Below, one piece after another: positions 1 to 8,741 of a stretch of 64,000 bases of DNA. A program made the translations under genes and the position numbers. The notes under the pieces are model-generated. The model made no database searches and was not told where the DNA came from. It saw only the letters and a list, made by a program, of their open reading frames with translations. Within the stretch, counting starts at the first letter, position 1, and every line of letters starts with the position of its first letter. The stretch lies in the NCBI RefSeq assembly GCF_009911265.1, contig NZ_QXXA01000013.1:57933-121932 (forward strand), given 5' to 3'. This DNA is from Senegalia massiliensis. GTDB taxonomy: Bacteria; Bacillota; Clostridia; Tissierellales; SIT17.

Positions 1-892
1 ACCAAGGATAACCACCTACCAATACAAATGCCATAAGAGGTATGACTAATAATATAAACATAAATATAGTTTTTTTAGCATCTCTTTTTTTCCTTGCAAT
101 TTTAGTTAATTGCTTTCCATATTTTCTATTATTTTTTATATATCTCAAACTTGTTGACCTACTACTTGTTAACATCTGTTCAAGAGAAATTACAATACTT
201 CTAAAGTCATCATTTGCAGTTCTTTCTCTTAAATCAATTAATGCCTTCTTAGGATTTTCACTAAAGTTTGTTGCAGCTCTTTCCAAATCACTTTTAAAGT
301 GATTTGATCTGTTCATAAGACCTATTAATATTTGTTTTACAGGTTTTCCACCTCTAATCATCATAATAGTATATGTTTGTAACATTACTATTTCATTTTG
401 TCCTAATGTTTTCCTGTAAACTACATACAGTCTTAATACGATTGAAGGTAGAAAATAAGATAATAAACACACTATAATAATAAATTCCCAACTGATTGCA
501 AAATTTACTTTACTTAAGTTTTCCTCTCCAATTTTTTTTGCTATTTCTTGTAACCTATTATTATTTATAATATTATTAATTTCAGTAGTAATCTTAATTA
601 AAATCATAAATAGTATTGTTACAATTGGTGACATTATAGAAATTATTTCTAACATCCCAGTTGTTATATTAAGTCCAGATGCTTTAACTAATTTACTTTT
701 CCTTTTATAGCTTTTACTATTTTCTTTGCTTAAAGCCCATTTCATTTTTTTATTTTTTGCTAAATTTCTAATCTTGTTACCTATTGGTGAATCTCTAACC
801 CTCTTTCTTTTTCTTTGAGGAATCAATTCAATTATTAGTAATAAAATTGAAATAGAGATTAGAACAGAATATATATTTATATCTAATTCCAT
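1..892 (-). CDS. TadC-like inner-membrane platform protein (C-terminus cut by window edge)
   Basis: The reading frame is open from an ATG at 892 to the first base of the window, so the stop lies outside; 297 residues are visible. The N-terminus (MELDINIYSVLISISILLL) is a membrane segment followed by a very basic stretch, with further hydrophobic segments near residues 80-100 and 135-155. A cytoplasmic part with the pattern LRERTANDDFRSIVISLEQML-like (residues about 240-260) and a terminal hydrophobic run resemble type II secretion F domains of the TadB/TadC family. Such proteins form the membrane platform on which a CpaF ATPase works. It lies just downstream of a second F-domain gene and the CpaF gene, the usual tad order. 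Family assignment is by pattern and context. Confidence 0.7.
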   Translation of the reverse strand, partial: MELDINIYSVLISISILLLIIELIPQRKRKRVRDSPIGNKIRNLAKNKKMKWALSKENSKSYKRKSKLVKASGLNITTGMLEIISIMSPIVTILFMILIKITTEINNIINNNRLQEIAKKIGEENLSKVNFAISWEFIIIVCLLSYFLPSIVLRLYVVYRKTLGQNEIVMLQTYTIMMIRGGKPVKQILIGLMNRSNHFKSDLERAATNFSENPKKALIDLRERTANDDFRSIVISLEQMLTSSRSTSLRYIKNNRKYGKQLTKIARKKRDAKKTIFMFILLVIPLMAFVLVGGYPW

Positions 893-914
893 ATTTATAT
901 TAATCCCCCCTCTT

Positions 915-1841
915 TTAAATCTTTTCTATCAATGTACTTGTGAAAATTCCTATTGCTACAGATATTACCCACATAGTTATTATTCCATTTCCTGCAGTAG
1001 TATATAAATATAGGAACTTAGCTATATCATTTATAAATATGTTAAATAAGAATACTCCTAATGTAGACAAAGTAAGTATTAAAAATGTTAACTTAGTAGA
1101 GGTTAACTCTGATTTACTTTCTTCCATATCATGAATATCATCATTAATTAAGTCATTTAAGAACAGTAATTCATCAGATATATCTCCAGAGCCTTCATAA
1201 CTCATTACCAATAATTCTGCAAAAGCATATGCCCAAACATACTTTAAACTATCTGCAAATTCTCTAAAATATTTTTTATATTCATACTCACTTGATAATC
1301 TTCTTGCTAATCTTTCAAATACATAACTAATTTCATTAGGCATATCAATATAACATTCATTTAAAGTTGCTTTGATATTTTTATTAGTTAAATATATATC
1401 AGTAAATTTTTGTACTGCTATAGGAAATTGTCTATGTATTTTTTTTAATCTCAGATTAAGATATAAATTAAATGAATAATGAATAAAAAATATAAAAACC
1501 ATACCTATTATTAATATAGATAACCACATATTCATTATTGTAAATAAAAATATAACTAATATAAGTGTTGCTAAAAATGAAATGGTAATAAAACCTTCGG
1601 CGATAATATTTACTTGGTCTCTTTTCATGTCACTAATAACTGATATTTTCATTGCATATTTTGATCTAAGATTATAAATATACTCATTTTTCTTGAATAA
1701 TTTATCTGTTATAAAAGATATTCTTCTAAAATTAATTGTAAATTTCTTTTTTCTTGCTACTCTTAATTTTCTTTTTCTATGTCCCATTAATTCAATTATA
1801 AAAAGAATTATTGGGATAGATAGTGGTATTACATATAACAT
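915..1841 (-). CDS. TadB-like inner-membrane platform protein
   Basis: 308 residues. The N-terminal segment (LYVIPLSIPIILFIIEL) is hydrophobic and followed by a basic patch (HRKRKLRVARKKK). Two membrane segments lie around residues 90-130 and two at the C-terminus (about 250-305). The central soluble part is charged, as in type II secretion F domains. The start at 1841 is preceded by GGGAG at good spacing. Only 22 bp separate it from the TadC-like gene and 14 bp from the CpaF-like ATPase upstream, so the three are co-transcribed. Likely role: membrane partner of the ATPase in a Tad-pilus-like machine. TadB versus TadC is a call from gene order, not from a diagnostic motif. Confidence 0.7.
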   Translation of the reverse strand: MLYVIPLSIPIILFIIELMGHRKRKLRVARKKKFTINFRRISFITDKLFKKNEYIYNLRSKYAMKISVISDMKRDQVNIIAEGFITISFLATLILVIFLFTIMNMWLSILIIGMVFIFFIHYSFNLYLNLRLKKIHRQFPIAVQKFTDIYLTNKNIKATLNECYIDMPNEISYVFERLARRLSSEYEYKKYFREFADSLKYVWAYAFAELLVMSYEGSGDISDELLFLNDLINDDIHDMEESKSELTSTKLTFLILTLSTLGVFLFNIFINDIAKFLYLYTTAGNGIITMWVISVAIGIFTSTLIEKI

Positions 1842-1855
1842 TTTATAACTCCCTT

Positions 1856-3163
1856 CTATTCATATTTAGCAGGGAAAACTTCGTTTATTTTACTTCTCTT
1901 AACACCATAATGATTTAATTTATCTTTTAATTTCTGTGATATAGTATTTTTCATTACATGTTGTCCTTGACTTTCTGGATTTTCTTCATCTATTTCAAAT
2001 TCAAATAGTGGAACTGCATCATATTTCATATTTTGACTATCAACTACTATTTCATAAATTCCTGCACAAACTCTTCGTTTATTAGGCAATTTTCTAAATT
2101 GTATAACTATATCTAATGCTCTAGCAATTCTATATTTAACTTCCTGTAAACTTACGAGTTTACCACTCTCTAGCACCATATCTGCCATATCATCAATGGC
2201 TTCTAAAGGACCTATACTATGTGCTGTTCCAATACTACCACTATGTCCTCTAGTCATTGCTTTAATTAATTCATTTACCTCATAACTTCTTGTTTCTCCC
2301 ACTAATATTACATCTACACTTTTTCTTAGCATTGTTGCAAAGAGTTCTCTTAATGGATAATTTTCTTGTTCTTCAAATTGCACCCAATGTCTATTTGGAT
2401 ATAATTTTTCTAAATGTAACTCAAATGTAGTCTCCAAAGTTCCTACAGTTAAATCTTTTTTCATAAATCCAAGCAACCATTTAGTTGCAGTTGTTTTTCC
2501 AGAACTCATTTCTCCTATAATCATTGTATTTGCTCTACCTTTAATTAAAGTATCTAAGACTTGTACCATTTCTTGTGTCACTGTTTCATTTTTAACCATA
2601 TTTTCAGTAGTAGGTACAAAACTTTCAAATTTTCTTATATTTAAGTAAGGCATTTTTGCTACTGGAGGAATTTCTGCAGTAACTCTACTTCCATCAAGTC
2701 TTTTTGTTTCTACTTTACAATTCCCTTCACTTAAATCTTGTTTTTTATCAAATTCTAAACATCTTCTCATTATAGTTATAACTTCTTCATAATTATTAAA
2801 TTTTTCTGGTACTTCTTCATCAATACCTTTTCTTTCTATAAGGATTTTTGTTCCATGTACTTTTATTTCATCTACATCATCTACATCATATTTATCTAAA
2901 TGACCAAGTCCCCAATTTTTAGAATATATTTTATCGGTTAATTCTTTTAGAAAATTAACATCATTAAATCCTTCCTCTGTTAATTCTCTCCAAATATGTT
3001 GTTTTACGTATTCTTTAGCTTTTTTATCTCCTGCTGAACAATTTATTAACATTTGAGTATGTTTCTTTCGCATTTCTCTATTACTGTGTTGTAGAGTTAT
3101 TCTTTCTTTAACTCTATTATTTAGCATAGCAAAATTTTCCTCTGTTAAGCTTTTCTTAAACAT
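1856..3163 (-). CDS. CpaF/TadA-type secretion ATPase (VirB11 superfamily)
   Basis: 435 residues, normal for CpaF. Visible motifs: Walker A GEMSSGKT (217-224), the acidic region ETTFELH (244-250), Walker B DVILVGE (284-290) and the histidine box GHSGSIGTAHS (306-316). These place it in the TadA/CpaF branch of the VirB11/GspE hexameric ATPases that power pilus assembly or secretion at the inner membrane face. A GGGGG ribosome site precedes the ATG. It sits between a MinD-like ATPase and two F-domain membrane proteins. Because the same strand carries VirB4, VirB6 and VirD4 genes, it may supply the VirB11-like activity usually missing from Gram-positive type IV systems; that role is inferred. Confidence 0.92.
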   Translation of the reverse strand: MFKKSLTEENFAMLNNRVKERITLQHSNREMRKKHTQMLINCSAGDKKAKEYVKQHIWRELTEEGFNDVNFLKELTDKIYSKNWGLGHLDKYDVDDVDEIKVHGTKILIERKGIDEEVPEKFNNYEEVITIMRRCLEFDKKQDLSEGNCKVETKRLDGSRVTAEIPPVAKMPYLNIRKFESFVPTTENMVKNETVTQEMVQVLDTLIKGRANTMIIGEMSSGKTTATKWLLGFMKKDLTVGTLETTFELHLEKLYPNRHWVQFEEQENYPLRELFATMLRKSVDVILVGETRSYEVNELIKAMTRGHSGSIGTAHSIGPLEAIDDMADMVLESGKLVSLQEVKYRIARALDIVIQFRKLPNKRRVCAGIYEIVVDSQNMKYDAVPLFEFEIDEENPESQGQHVMKNTISQKLKDKLNHYGVKRSKINEVFPAKYE

Positions 3164-3175
3164 ATTTACACCCCC

Positions 3176-3964
3176 TTAACTACTTAAAATAGATTTTAAT
3201 TTTTTACCTACAAGTTGTACTTTATTATAATCTGGCTCTTTGCCTGTAATTTGAATTAATAACTTATCTAGTATTTTACTTGTATTATTATTTATTTTTT
3301 TATTATAGCCATTTAGAAAATCAATAATTTTATTATCAAAATATATCTTATATATTTTTTTACTTCCTATATCTTTCTTTACTTCTTTTATGTCTAAATT
3401 AGCATCTTCACTTAATCTGTTATAAATAAAAAAGCTTTTCTCCATTATTTCATTTATTTTCTTCTTATTATCATTATCTAAAGATTTGTATTGTTTTAGA
3501 TAATTAGCGTAATCATATTTATTTTGGTGAGATATAAATAACCCATGATCAATATAATTACTTAAATTTAAGACTTCTTCATGGTGTATACCTGCTTTGT
3601 TATCTACAACTATATAGTCATAATCATCTCTAACTATTTCAATTAACTTTATTAACTCATCAGAGGATAAAGTATTATTTACTTTCATTTTACTTCCACA
3701 AAGAATATCTAAGTTATTTTCTATATTAGTAATAATAGATTTTGTTGTAGACTTATCTAAATTATCTCCTCTAAAAAAAGGCTTTAAGTCGTCTATATTG
3801 TATTGTGGCTCTATCATTAGATAATTTTCTAAATCATTAAACTTATAATTATTATCTATTACTAGCACCTTACCATCATATGTTAATTCTAGTGATAATA
3901 AAGCAGCTATAGTTGACCTTCCTACACCATTTCTTAAACTTAAAACAGAAATAACTTTACTCAT
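3176..3964 (-). CDS. MinD/ParA-like P-loop ATPase, CpaE/TadZ-related
   Basis: 262 residues from the ATG at 3964, chosen because a perfect AAGGAGG lies 8 bases upstream; a longer frame to 4042 has no such site and would overlap the CpaB-like gene heavily. The N-terminus MSKVISVLSLRNGVGRST matches the MinD/ParA deviant Walker motif, but both conserved lysines are arginine (RNGVGRST instead of KGGVGKT). VLVIDNN and DYIVVDNK are the following nucleotide-site strands. In Tad systems CpaE/TadZ ATPases localise the machine and are often degenerate. It overlaps the upstream gene by 8 bp, so translation is probably coupled. Confidence 0.75.
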   Translation of the reverse strand: MSKVISVLSLRNGVGRSTIAALLSLELTYDGKVLVIDNNYKFNDLENYLMIEPQYNIDDLKPFFRGDNLDKSTTKSIITNIENNLDILCGSKMKVNNTLSSDELIKLIEIVRDDYDYIVVDNKAGIHHEEVLNLSNYIDHGLFISHQNKYDYANYLKQYKSLDNDNKKKINEIMEKSFFIYNRLSEDANLDIKEVKKDIGSKKIYKIYFDNKIIDFLNGYNKKINNNTSKILDKLLIQITGKEPDYNKVQLVGKKLKSILSS

Positions 3965-4805
3965 TACTTTCAACCTCCTTGTTTTTCTTATCTTCTTCAG
4001 TAACTTTTTCAATAGCATTTTCATCAGTGTTATCATTTTCATTAATCAATATTTCACTTGCTTTTTCTGTTATATTTTTATCAGCTTCTTCTGAACTTAG
4101 TCTTTTTTCAAGTATTTTATATTCTAAATTTTCACCATAAACGCTAATTTTAGAAATGTAACTTCCTTCTACTAAACTTAAATACTCTTTTATTTCTTCT
4201 TCACTTAATAAAACAGTAAGGTAAATTGCAACTCCATTTTCCTCACCAGTTGTTTTATCCCTATCACTACTATTCGTATAGTTTTCTGTCTTAGATTCAT
4301 ACACCTTTAATTTTTCAAATAATTTTTCCACTTCTACACTATTTTTATCAGCTAATCCCTCTTTAGTAGGCTTTAGCCAAATATCTATGTAATCTCCTTC
4401 CTGAATATCTAATGCTTTATCTTCATCCATTACTGTTATCATAAATTTGTTCTTGTCTAAATCTATATCGTTCATATAAGGCTCATTTTCTATTAATCTA
4501 TCCCTATGAACTATCTCATTTCTATAAAGTGGAGTAATTGTTCTTCTTCCAATTATAAGGTCAATATCTCCTGTTACACCCTCAAACATTTTTTGCTTGT
4601 TAACATCTCCTCTAAATCTTTCTTCTACTTTAACCATATCTTTTTCTATAATAGTATTTTCTGGTATATCTTCCACCGCTACAACAACGCTTTCTTTTTC
4701 AATATCTACTCTTTCATATGTTTTCATTTCTTGAAAGTAGTAAATAATTCCAACTATTATTATTATAAATATAGCTACAACTACCTTGATACTAGGTTTT
4801 TTCAT
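3957..4805 (-). CDS. CpaB/RcpC-like protein with SAF domain
   Basis: 282 residues from the ATG at 4805, which has AGGAGG upstream; the frame continues to 4880 without a good ribosome site. An N-terminal membrane anchor (residues 7-24, IKVVVAIFIIIIVGIIYYF) is followed by a SAF-type module (about 38-110; VVAVEDIPENTIIEKDMV, then RRTITPLYRNEIVHRDRL). CpaB/RcpC proteins carry this arrangement and act outside the membrane in Tad pilus assembly. The C-terminal 40 residues are acidic and low-complexity. It is the first gene of the tad-like operon that runs to the window edge, behind its own promoter. Confidence 0.82.
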   Translation of the reverse strand: MKKPSIKVVVAIFIIIIVGIIYYFQEMKTYERVDIEKESVVVAVEDIPENTIIEKDMVKVEERFRGDVNKQKMFEGVTGDIDLIIGRRTITPLYRNEIVHRDRLIENEPYMNDIDLDKNKFMITVMDEDKALDIQEGDYIDIWLKPTKEGLADKNSVEVEKLFEKLKVYESKTENYTNSSDRDKTTGEENGVAIYLTVLLSEEEIKEYLSLVEGSYISKISVYGENLEYKILEKRLSSEEADKNITEKASEILINENDNTDENAIEKVTEEDKKNKEVESNE

Positions 4806-4870
4806 TGAAAATCCTCCTATATGCAAATTAAAACACATCCGTTTTTGTTTTAATTTAAAATTATAATATA

Positions 4871-4899
4871 ATATTAACACAATAGATATGTTTTGTAAA
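4871..4899 (-). promoter_or_regulatory. Promoter of the tad-like operon with embedded operator
   Basis: Read on the minus strand: -35 TTTACA (4894-4899), a 17-bp spacer and -10 TAATAT (4871-4876), about 65 bp ahead of the CpaB-like start. The spacer (4877-4893) and the adjoining three bases hold the imperfect palindrome ACACAATAGATATGTTTTGT, which recurs at several other promoters in this window. A repressor bound there would block RNA polymerase. Promoter and operator are inferred from sequence only. Confidence 0.65.
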
Positions 4900-4926
4900 T
4901 CAAAAATAAAAAATTAATATAATTTG

Positions 4927-6567
4927 TTATTTTACAAATGGAATTAACTTTTTTATGTTGAATTTCTTCTTACTTTCGCTTATATGATGAATCTCATTAC
5001 AAATAACTTTTATCTGTTCTACAATTTTAGAATCTATTTTTACTTCGTTATCCATGATTAGATAGCTGTTCAATAATTTAATATAATTATCAACTTCAAA
5101 ATCCACTTTAAATATATTCGCATTTATAGATAGTTTGTTGTTACTATCATCATTTTCTAAATCTAATATTGGATCAGTTAATGTTGCTAGAATATCTTTC
5201 TCATTAACTTTACTGTTTATATATTTGTTTACAATTAATTTGATTTTCTTTTCATTTACTCCACTTTTAACTAGGGTTTTTATATAATCTTTTGTTTCTA
5301 TCATATTTATTACATTTAAATCATTAACTACATATAAGTCTGAAACTCCATATTTTAACCATTGATAGTTACTTTTAAAGTTTAAATCTATCAGTATAAC
5401 ATCATTATCATATCTTATAGTCTCAATTGCATTATAAAAGTCAAATTTATACTGCTCTTTTTTACTATTTCCTACCATAGTATATAAATTATAATTTTCA
5501 TCAATTTTTATACTATGGTTTTCTCCTTCTTCTAAAAATCTTAATGAGTTCTTTTGATAGTCAGTTATACTTTCATCTCCCCAACACTTTATATAAAATA
5601 AAGTTTGATTATTAGTTATATCTAATACAGATACCTTTTTTCCTTCTTTAGCTAATGTCTTAGCGATTAAATCTATTATAGTAGTTGTTCCTACTTTTCT
5701 ATTTCCTACAAATCCCACTATCTTTTTATAGTCTTTTGGCAAATCACGTATATATTCTTTTTCTATTTTAGTTATTGTTTTTGTAACTGTATTAGTCTTA
5801 ACTTTGTTTTTTTCACCATCTTTAGTTGAAAAGAAAGTTTTTATATTTCTATTTGTATTACTTTTTTTATTTTCATCATCTTCTTTTTCATATTCACCAT
5901 TCAGAATTTTGTATCTTTTATAGTGCATATGGAAATATTCATTGTCACTATTAAGTAACTTCTCCATTATTTCTTTAGGTAACTTAGTAAGTAAATATAA
6001 ATTTTGCTGATCATTATATTGGTCTTGTATTTCAACATAGGAATTTAAAAACACTTCTTCTGAAGTATTTAAATCATTAGTTAAATTAATTATTATAGTT
6101 TGTAGTTCTCTATCCTTTACTATATTAGCATTCTCACTATCTAAGATTTCAACTTCTGTTATATCCATATATATCTTTGCATCTTTTTTACTTCTGTTTT
6201 TTTCAATTAATTCAACTATATTTCTAAGCGTTAAATCACTTTTATACAAAACATTATAAATACCTAAATTAAACACATATTTAATATAATCATCATTCTT
6301 ATGTGCATCATTAACTATGTATATTATCTTTAAGTCCTTATAAACATCTGTTAACTCATCTAAATCACTTTTTGGAATACTATTATCCTCTAAATCTTCT
6401 TTAAGAATCAATATATTGTATTCATTTTTAAGTTCTTCCCATATACCACCAAAGTAGTATTCACTTTTATATTCAAATGTTTTTTCTGTCATTTCATAAT
6501 ATGCTTTTTTTATTTGTTCTTCTATATCATTATTCGCAGATTGATTTAATCCAAATAATATCTTCAT
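4927..6567 (-). CDS. CpaE-like ATPase with N-terminal receiver-like region
   Basis: 546 residues. The first 130 residues have the alternating strand/helix pattern of a response-regulator receiver (ILILKEDLED, LKIIYIVNDAHKND, YNVLYKSDL), as in CpaE/TadZ. A charged linker leads to a MinD-like ATPase starting near residue 285 (KKIVGFVGNRKVGTTT), where the Walker lysine that normally precedes TT is not in place. DNDVILIDLNF is the next nucleotide-site strand. It is therefore a second, also degenerate, CpaE-type protein beside the shorter one at 3176-3964. It lies between the tad-like operon and T4SS membrane genes, suggesting a role in positioning the apparatus. Confidence 0.72.
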   Translation of the reverse strand: MKILFGLNQSANNDIEEQIKKAYYEMTEKTFEYKSEYYFGGIWEELKNEYNILILKEDLEDNSIPKSDLDELTDVYKDLKIIYIVNDAHKNDDYIKYVFNLGIYNVLYKSDLTLRNIVELIEKNRSKKDAKIYMDITEVEILDSENANIVKDRELQTIIINLTNDLNTSEEVFLNSYVEIQDQYNDQQNLYLLTKLPKEIMEKLLNSDNEYFHMHYKRYKILNGEYEKEDDENKKSNTNRNIKTFFSTKDGEKNKVKTNTVTKTITKIEKEYIRDLPKDYKKIVGFVGNRKVGTTTIIDLIAKTLAKEGKKVSVLDITNNQTLFYIKCWGDESITDYQKNSLRFLEEGENHSIKIDENYNLYTMVGNSKKEQYKFDFYNAIETIRYDNDVILIDLNFKSNYQWLKYGVSDLYVVNDLNVINMIETKDYIKTLVKSGVNEKKIKLIVNKYINSKVNEKDILATLTDPILDLENDDSNNKLSINANIFKVDFEVDNYIKLLNSYLIMDNEVKIDSKIVEQIKVICNEIHHISESKKKFNIKKLIPFVK

Positions 6568-6579
6568 TTAATAACACCT

Positions 6580-7296
6580 CTATATTATAAAATTAATTGC
6601 TACTGGTAGAGTTTGTAAAACAATAAATGTAATTATAGCAGTTTTCTTAAAATATGCACCTGTAGTTTTTCTGGGTACATCAGCATTTCCTTGATCTCCT
6701 AACAACTCATTTACAAATCCATATAAATATAATATAAGACATAAAGCTAAACTATTAGCCTGTAAAAAACTAATGAAAGATATAAGACTATTAGCCATTT
6801 TATCAGCAGTCAATATCTCATGCATAGGATTATTTTGAAAATATAATATTACTATAGGTATGTTCATTACTACTATAAATAAAATAGTAATAAAGAATGA
6901 CATTAATATGTATTTTCGTCTTTTCTGTAAACTCTTTGCCCCTAAAAAGTTTATCATTATAACATTTGTTACAATAATGAACATATATACGAATACTGAA
7001 TACTTCCTCATCCCTAATGCAATTTTCAAAAAGATTATAGTTAAGTTTCTTTTTATATCTGCAAAAGTAGTTTTTTTAGTTTCTTTTGAATTTGCTATCA
7101 TATTATCTACTGTACTTTCAACTTCTTCTTCCTTACTTAACCCTGTATCATTTAACTTTTCTTTCAATAATTTATTTTGTTCATCTAATTTATTTTTTAC
7201 ACCTTTATCTTGCTCTGCATATACACTACTCGATAAAAGTATAATTACAAACATAATCATAAAAATTTTAAATAATTTATTATAATATTTCCTCAT
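6580..7296 (-). CDS. Secreted/membrane protein of the transfer operon, unknown family
   Basis: 238 residues. A signal-like N-terminus (FMIMFVIILLSSSVYA) is followed by a charged region and four hydrophobic segments near residues 97-115, 128-155, 170-195 and 218-237. The size and topology recall polytopic T4SS core subunits, but I recognise no diagnostic motif. It is 12 bp from the CpaE-like gene and 6 bp from the 144-residue protein, so all are in one operon. Possible role: membrane component linking the Tad-like and VirB-like parts (inference). Confidence 0.6.
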   Translation of the reverse strand: MRKYYNKLFKIFMIMFVIILLSSSVYAEQDKGVKNKLDEQNKLLKEKLNDTGLSKEEEVESTVDNMIANSKETKKTTFADIKRNLTIIFLKIALGMRKYSVFVYMFIIVTNVIMINFLGAKSLQKRRKYILMSFFITILFIVVMNIPIVILYFQNNPMHEILTADKMANSLISFISFLQANSLALCLILYLYGFVNELLGDQGNADVPRKTTGAYFKKTAIITFIVLQTLPVAINFII

Positions 7297-7302
7297 AATA
7301 TT

Positions 7303-7737
7303 CTACCTTCCATAAACCATTATAGAGTCTATATTTATGTATTCTAATGGAGCTTGTATTAATTTACCTTTTTCATATTTAATAATTAGCATATCCGAAT
7401 ACCCTTTACAGCTACTCTCTCTAGCCCCTAAAAATATCCCTGATACAAATCCATATTTTTCAGAATTAAAACTTATTCTATCCCCTCTATTTAAAGTTAT
7501 TCGTTCATCAATAGTAATAGATTCTTTTTCTAATTCCATTAATTCTGCTAATTTTTTATTAGTAACTTTTTCATTTGTAACTTCAATACTTTCATTATTT
7601 TCTTCTGATAATTTCTTTAATTCTTGCTTTTGTATAATCTTGTATTTATATTTCTTATAGTTCTTTATTATTATTTGATTTGTTATATATATTGCAGTAG
7701 TTATTCCTAAAGCTATAAAAATTACATTCGTTCCCAT
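7303..7737 (-). CDS. Small membrane-anchored protein, unknown function
   Basis: 144 residues with one N-terminal membrane segment (VIFIALGITTAIYITNQIII), a basic and glutamate-rich linker, and a C-terminal region of about 55 residues predicted to be beta-rich (LNRGDRISFNSEKYGFVSG). The ATG follows GAGGGGG. It is the first gene behind a recognisable promoter at 7775-7803, so it begins the transcription unit containing the CpaE-like gene. I do not recognise the family. Confidence 0.6.
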   Translation of the reverse strand: MGTNVIFIALGITTAIYITNQIIIKNYKKYKYKIIQKQELKKLSEENNESIEVTNEKVTNKKLAELMELEKESITIDERITLNRGDRISFNSEKYGFVSGIFLGARESSCKGYSDMLIIKYEKGKLIQAPLEYINIDSIMVYGR

Positions 7738-7774
7738 AAGAGTCCCCCTCGTTTATTTGTTTGTATATATATAC

Positions 7775-7803
7775 ATTTTACCACATTTAATAACATCTAA
7801 CAA
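7775..7803 (-). promoter_or_regulatory. Internal promoter of the transfer region
   Basis: On the minus strand: -35 TTGTTA (7798-7803), 17-bp spacer, -10 TAAAAT (7775-7780) preceded by TGG, an extended -10. It lies about 40 bp ahead of the 144-residue gene in the only sizeable gap (98 bp) of the T4SS cluster. Confidence 0.55.
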
Positions 7804-7835
7804 TCGGTATATATTTTGTTTCTAATCTATATAGT

Positions 7836-8726
7836 TTATATTCTATTTTTAAGAAAGTTTAATTCTATTTTTTTACCATCTTTATTTTCTAACCAAATAT
7901 TATCTATATCATTTTCTGTTTGAAACTTTATTAAATATTCTTCTTTTTCATCAGGATTAATCATATAATCCATGTCATAATACTCTATATTTTTATTTAG
8001 TAGCTTATGGCCAATTTTTCTACCCTCATATAATGAGTAGATACCTTCTTTTGTATTATTTATTATTAAACTTTCATCTTTATTGTTCATAATTTCTACT
8101 AGATAGGCAACTTTACCATCTACTTTATATTTTCTTTTAATCAGAAGTTCTATATTTTCATTTTCAACACTAGTATTCATTTCTGAAATATTCGTAATAA
8201 TTTCATTTGCAAGAGTTATATTATTGTCTTTTCTAAATATAGTTAAGTTCTTATTTATAAAACCTTGCTTAGTTATTATATAATAATTAAATGAAATATC
8301 TCTATCTATACCATAAGTAGCTAAGTCACCCATTAAATACTTTTCTATCTTTCTTTTTGAGTACTCCAATTTAAATTCTTCTAGCGTATAATTAAAGTCT
8401 TCTCTATATTTTTCATCTAACATACTATAAGCCTTCTTATATTCTTTTCTATTTATGTAACTGTGAAATTCATTTAATATATAAGAAGATACTTTAACTA
8501 CCCTTTCTTCTTCACTCTGTCCAAATAACTCCTCTGCTATTTTACTATCAACATCATTTTCTATTTCTTTGTTTTTATTTGTATATACTTTTTTTAGTTT
8601 TTCTTCTTCGTTTGCAATCTCTTTTATTCTTTTATTTTCTTTTTCTATACCAAATATAACTAATAAAAGTATTAAACTACAACATAATATTCCTGAAAGT
8701 ATATATATGTATTTTTTTGAAGTCAC
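7836..8726 (-). CDS. VirB8/TcpC-like membrane protein (first of two)
   Basis: 296 residues from a GTG start at 8726 (AAAGGG upstream). One N-terminal membrane segment (YIYILSGILCCSLILLLVIFGI) is followed by a coiled linker and an extracytoplasmic part. The motif RKEYKKAYSMLDEKYREDF (about 95-113) is typical of NTF2-like folds. VirB8 and Gram-positive TcpC proteins have this single-anchor plus NTF2-like layout and bridge the membrane complex. The next gene has the same layout and a matching motif, so the pair looks like an old duplication. Family assignment rests on topology, motif and location. Confidence 0.6.
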   Translation of the reverse strand: MTSKKYIYILSGILCCSLILLLVIFGIEKENKRIKEIANEEEKLKKVYTNKNKEIENDVDSKIAEELFGQSEEERVVKVSSYILNEFHSYINRKEYKKAYSMLDEKYREDFNYTLEEFKLEYSKRKIEKYLMGDLATYGIDRDISFNYYIITKQGFINKNLTIFRKDNNITLANEIITNISEMNTSVENENIELLIKRKYKVDGKVAYLVEIMNNKDESLIINNTKEGIYSLYEGRKIGHKLLNKNIEYYDMDYMINPDEKEEYLIKFQTENDIDNIWLENKDGKKIELNFLKNRI

Positions 8727-8741
8727 ATTTTCACCCTTTCT

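Noticed and set aside
42..302. Plus-strand open frame of 86 codons
   Set aside because: Lies entirely antisense to the TadC-like gene, has no ribosome site and shows only the hydrophobic shadow of that gene.
3964..4042. N-terminal extension of the MinD-like protein
   Set aside because: It would read through the CpaB-like gene end; the internal ATG has a perfect AAGGAGG and gives a normal MinD N-terminus.
4806..4880. N-terminal extension of the CpaB-like protein
   Set aside because: It would cover the promoter and operator and lacks a ribosome site, unlike the ATG at 4805.
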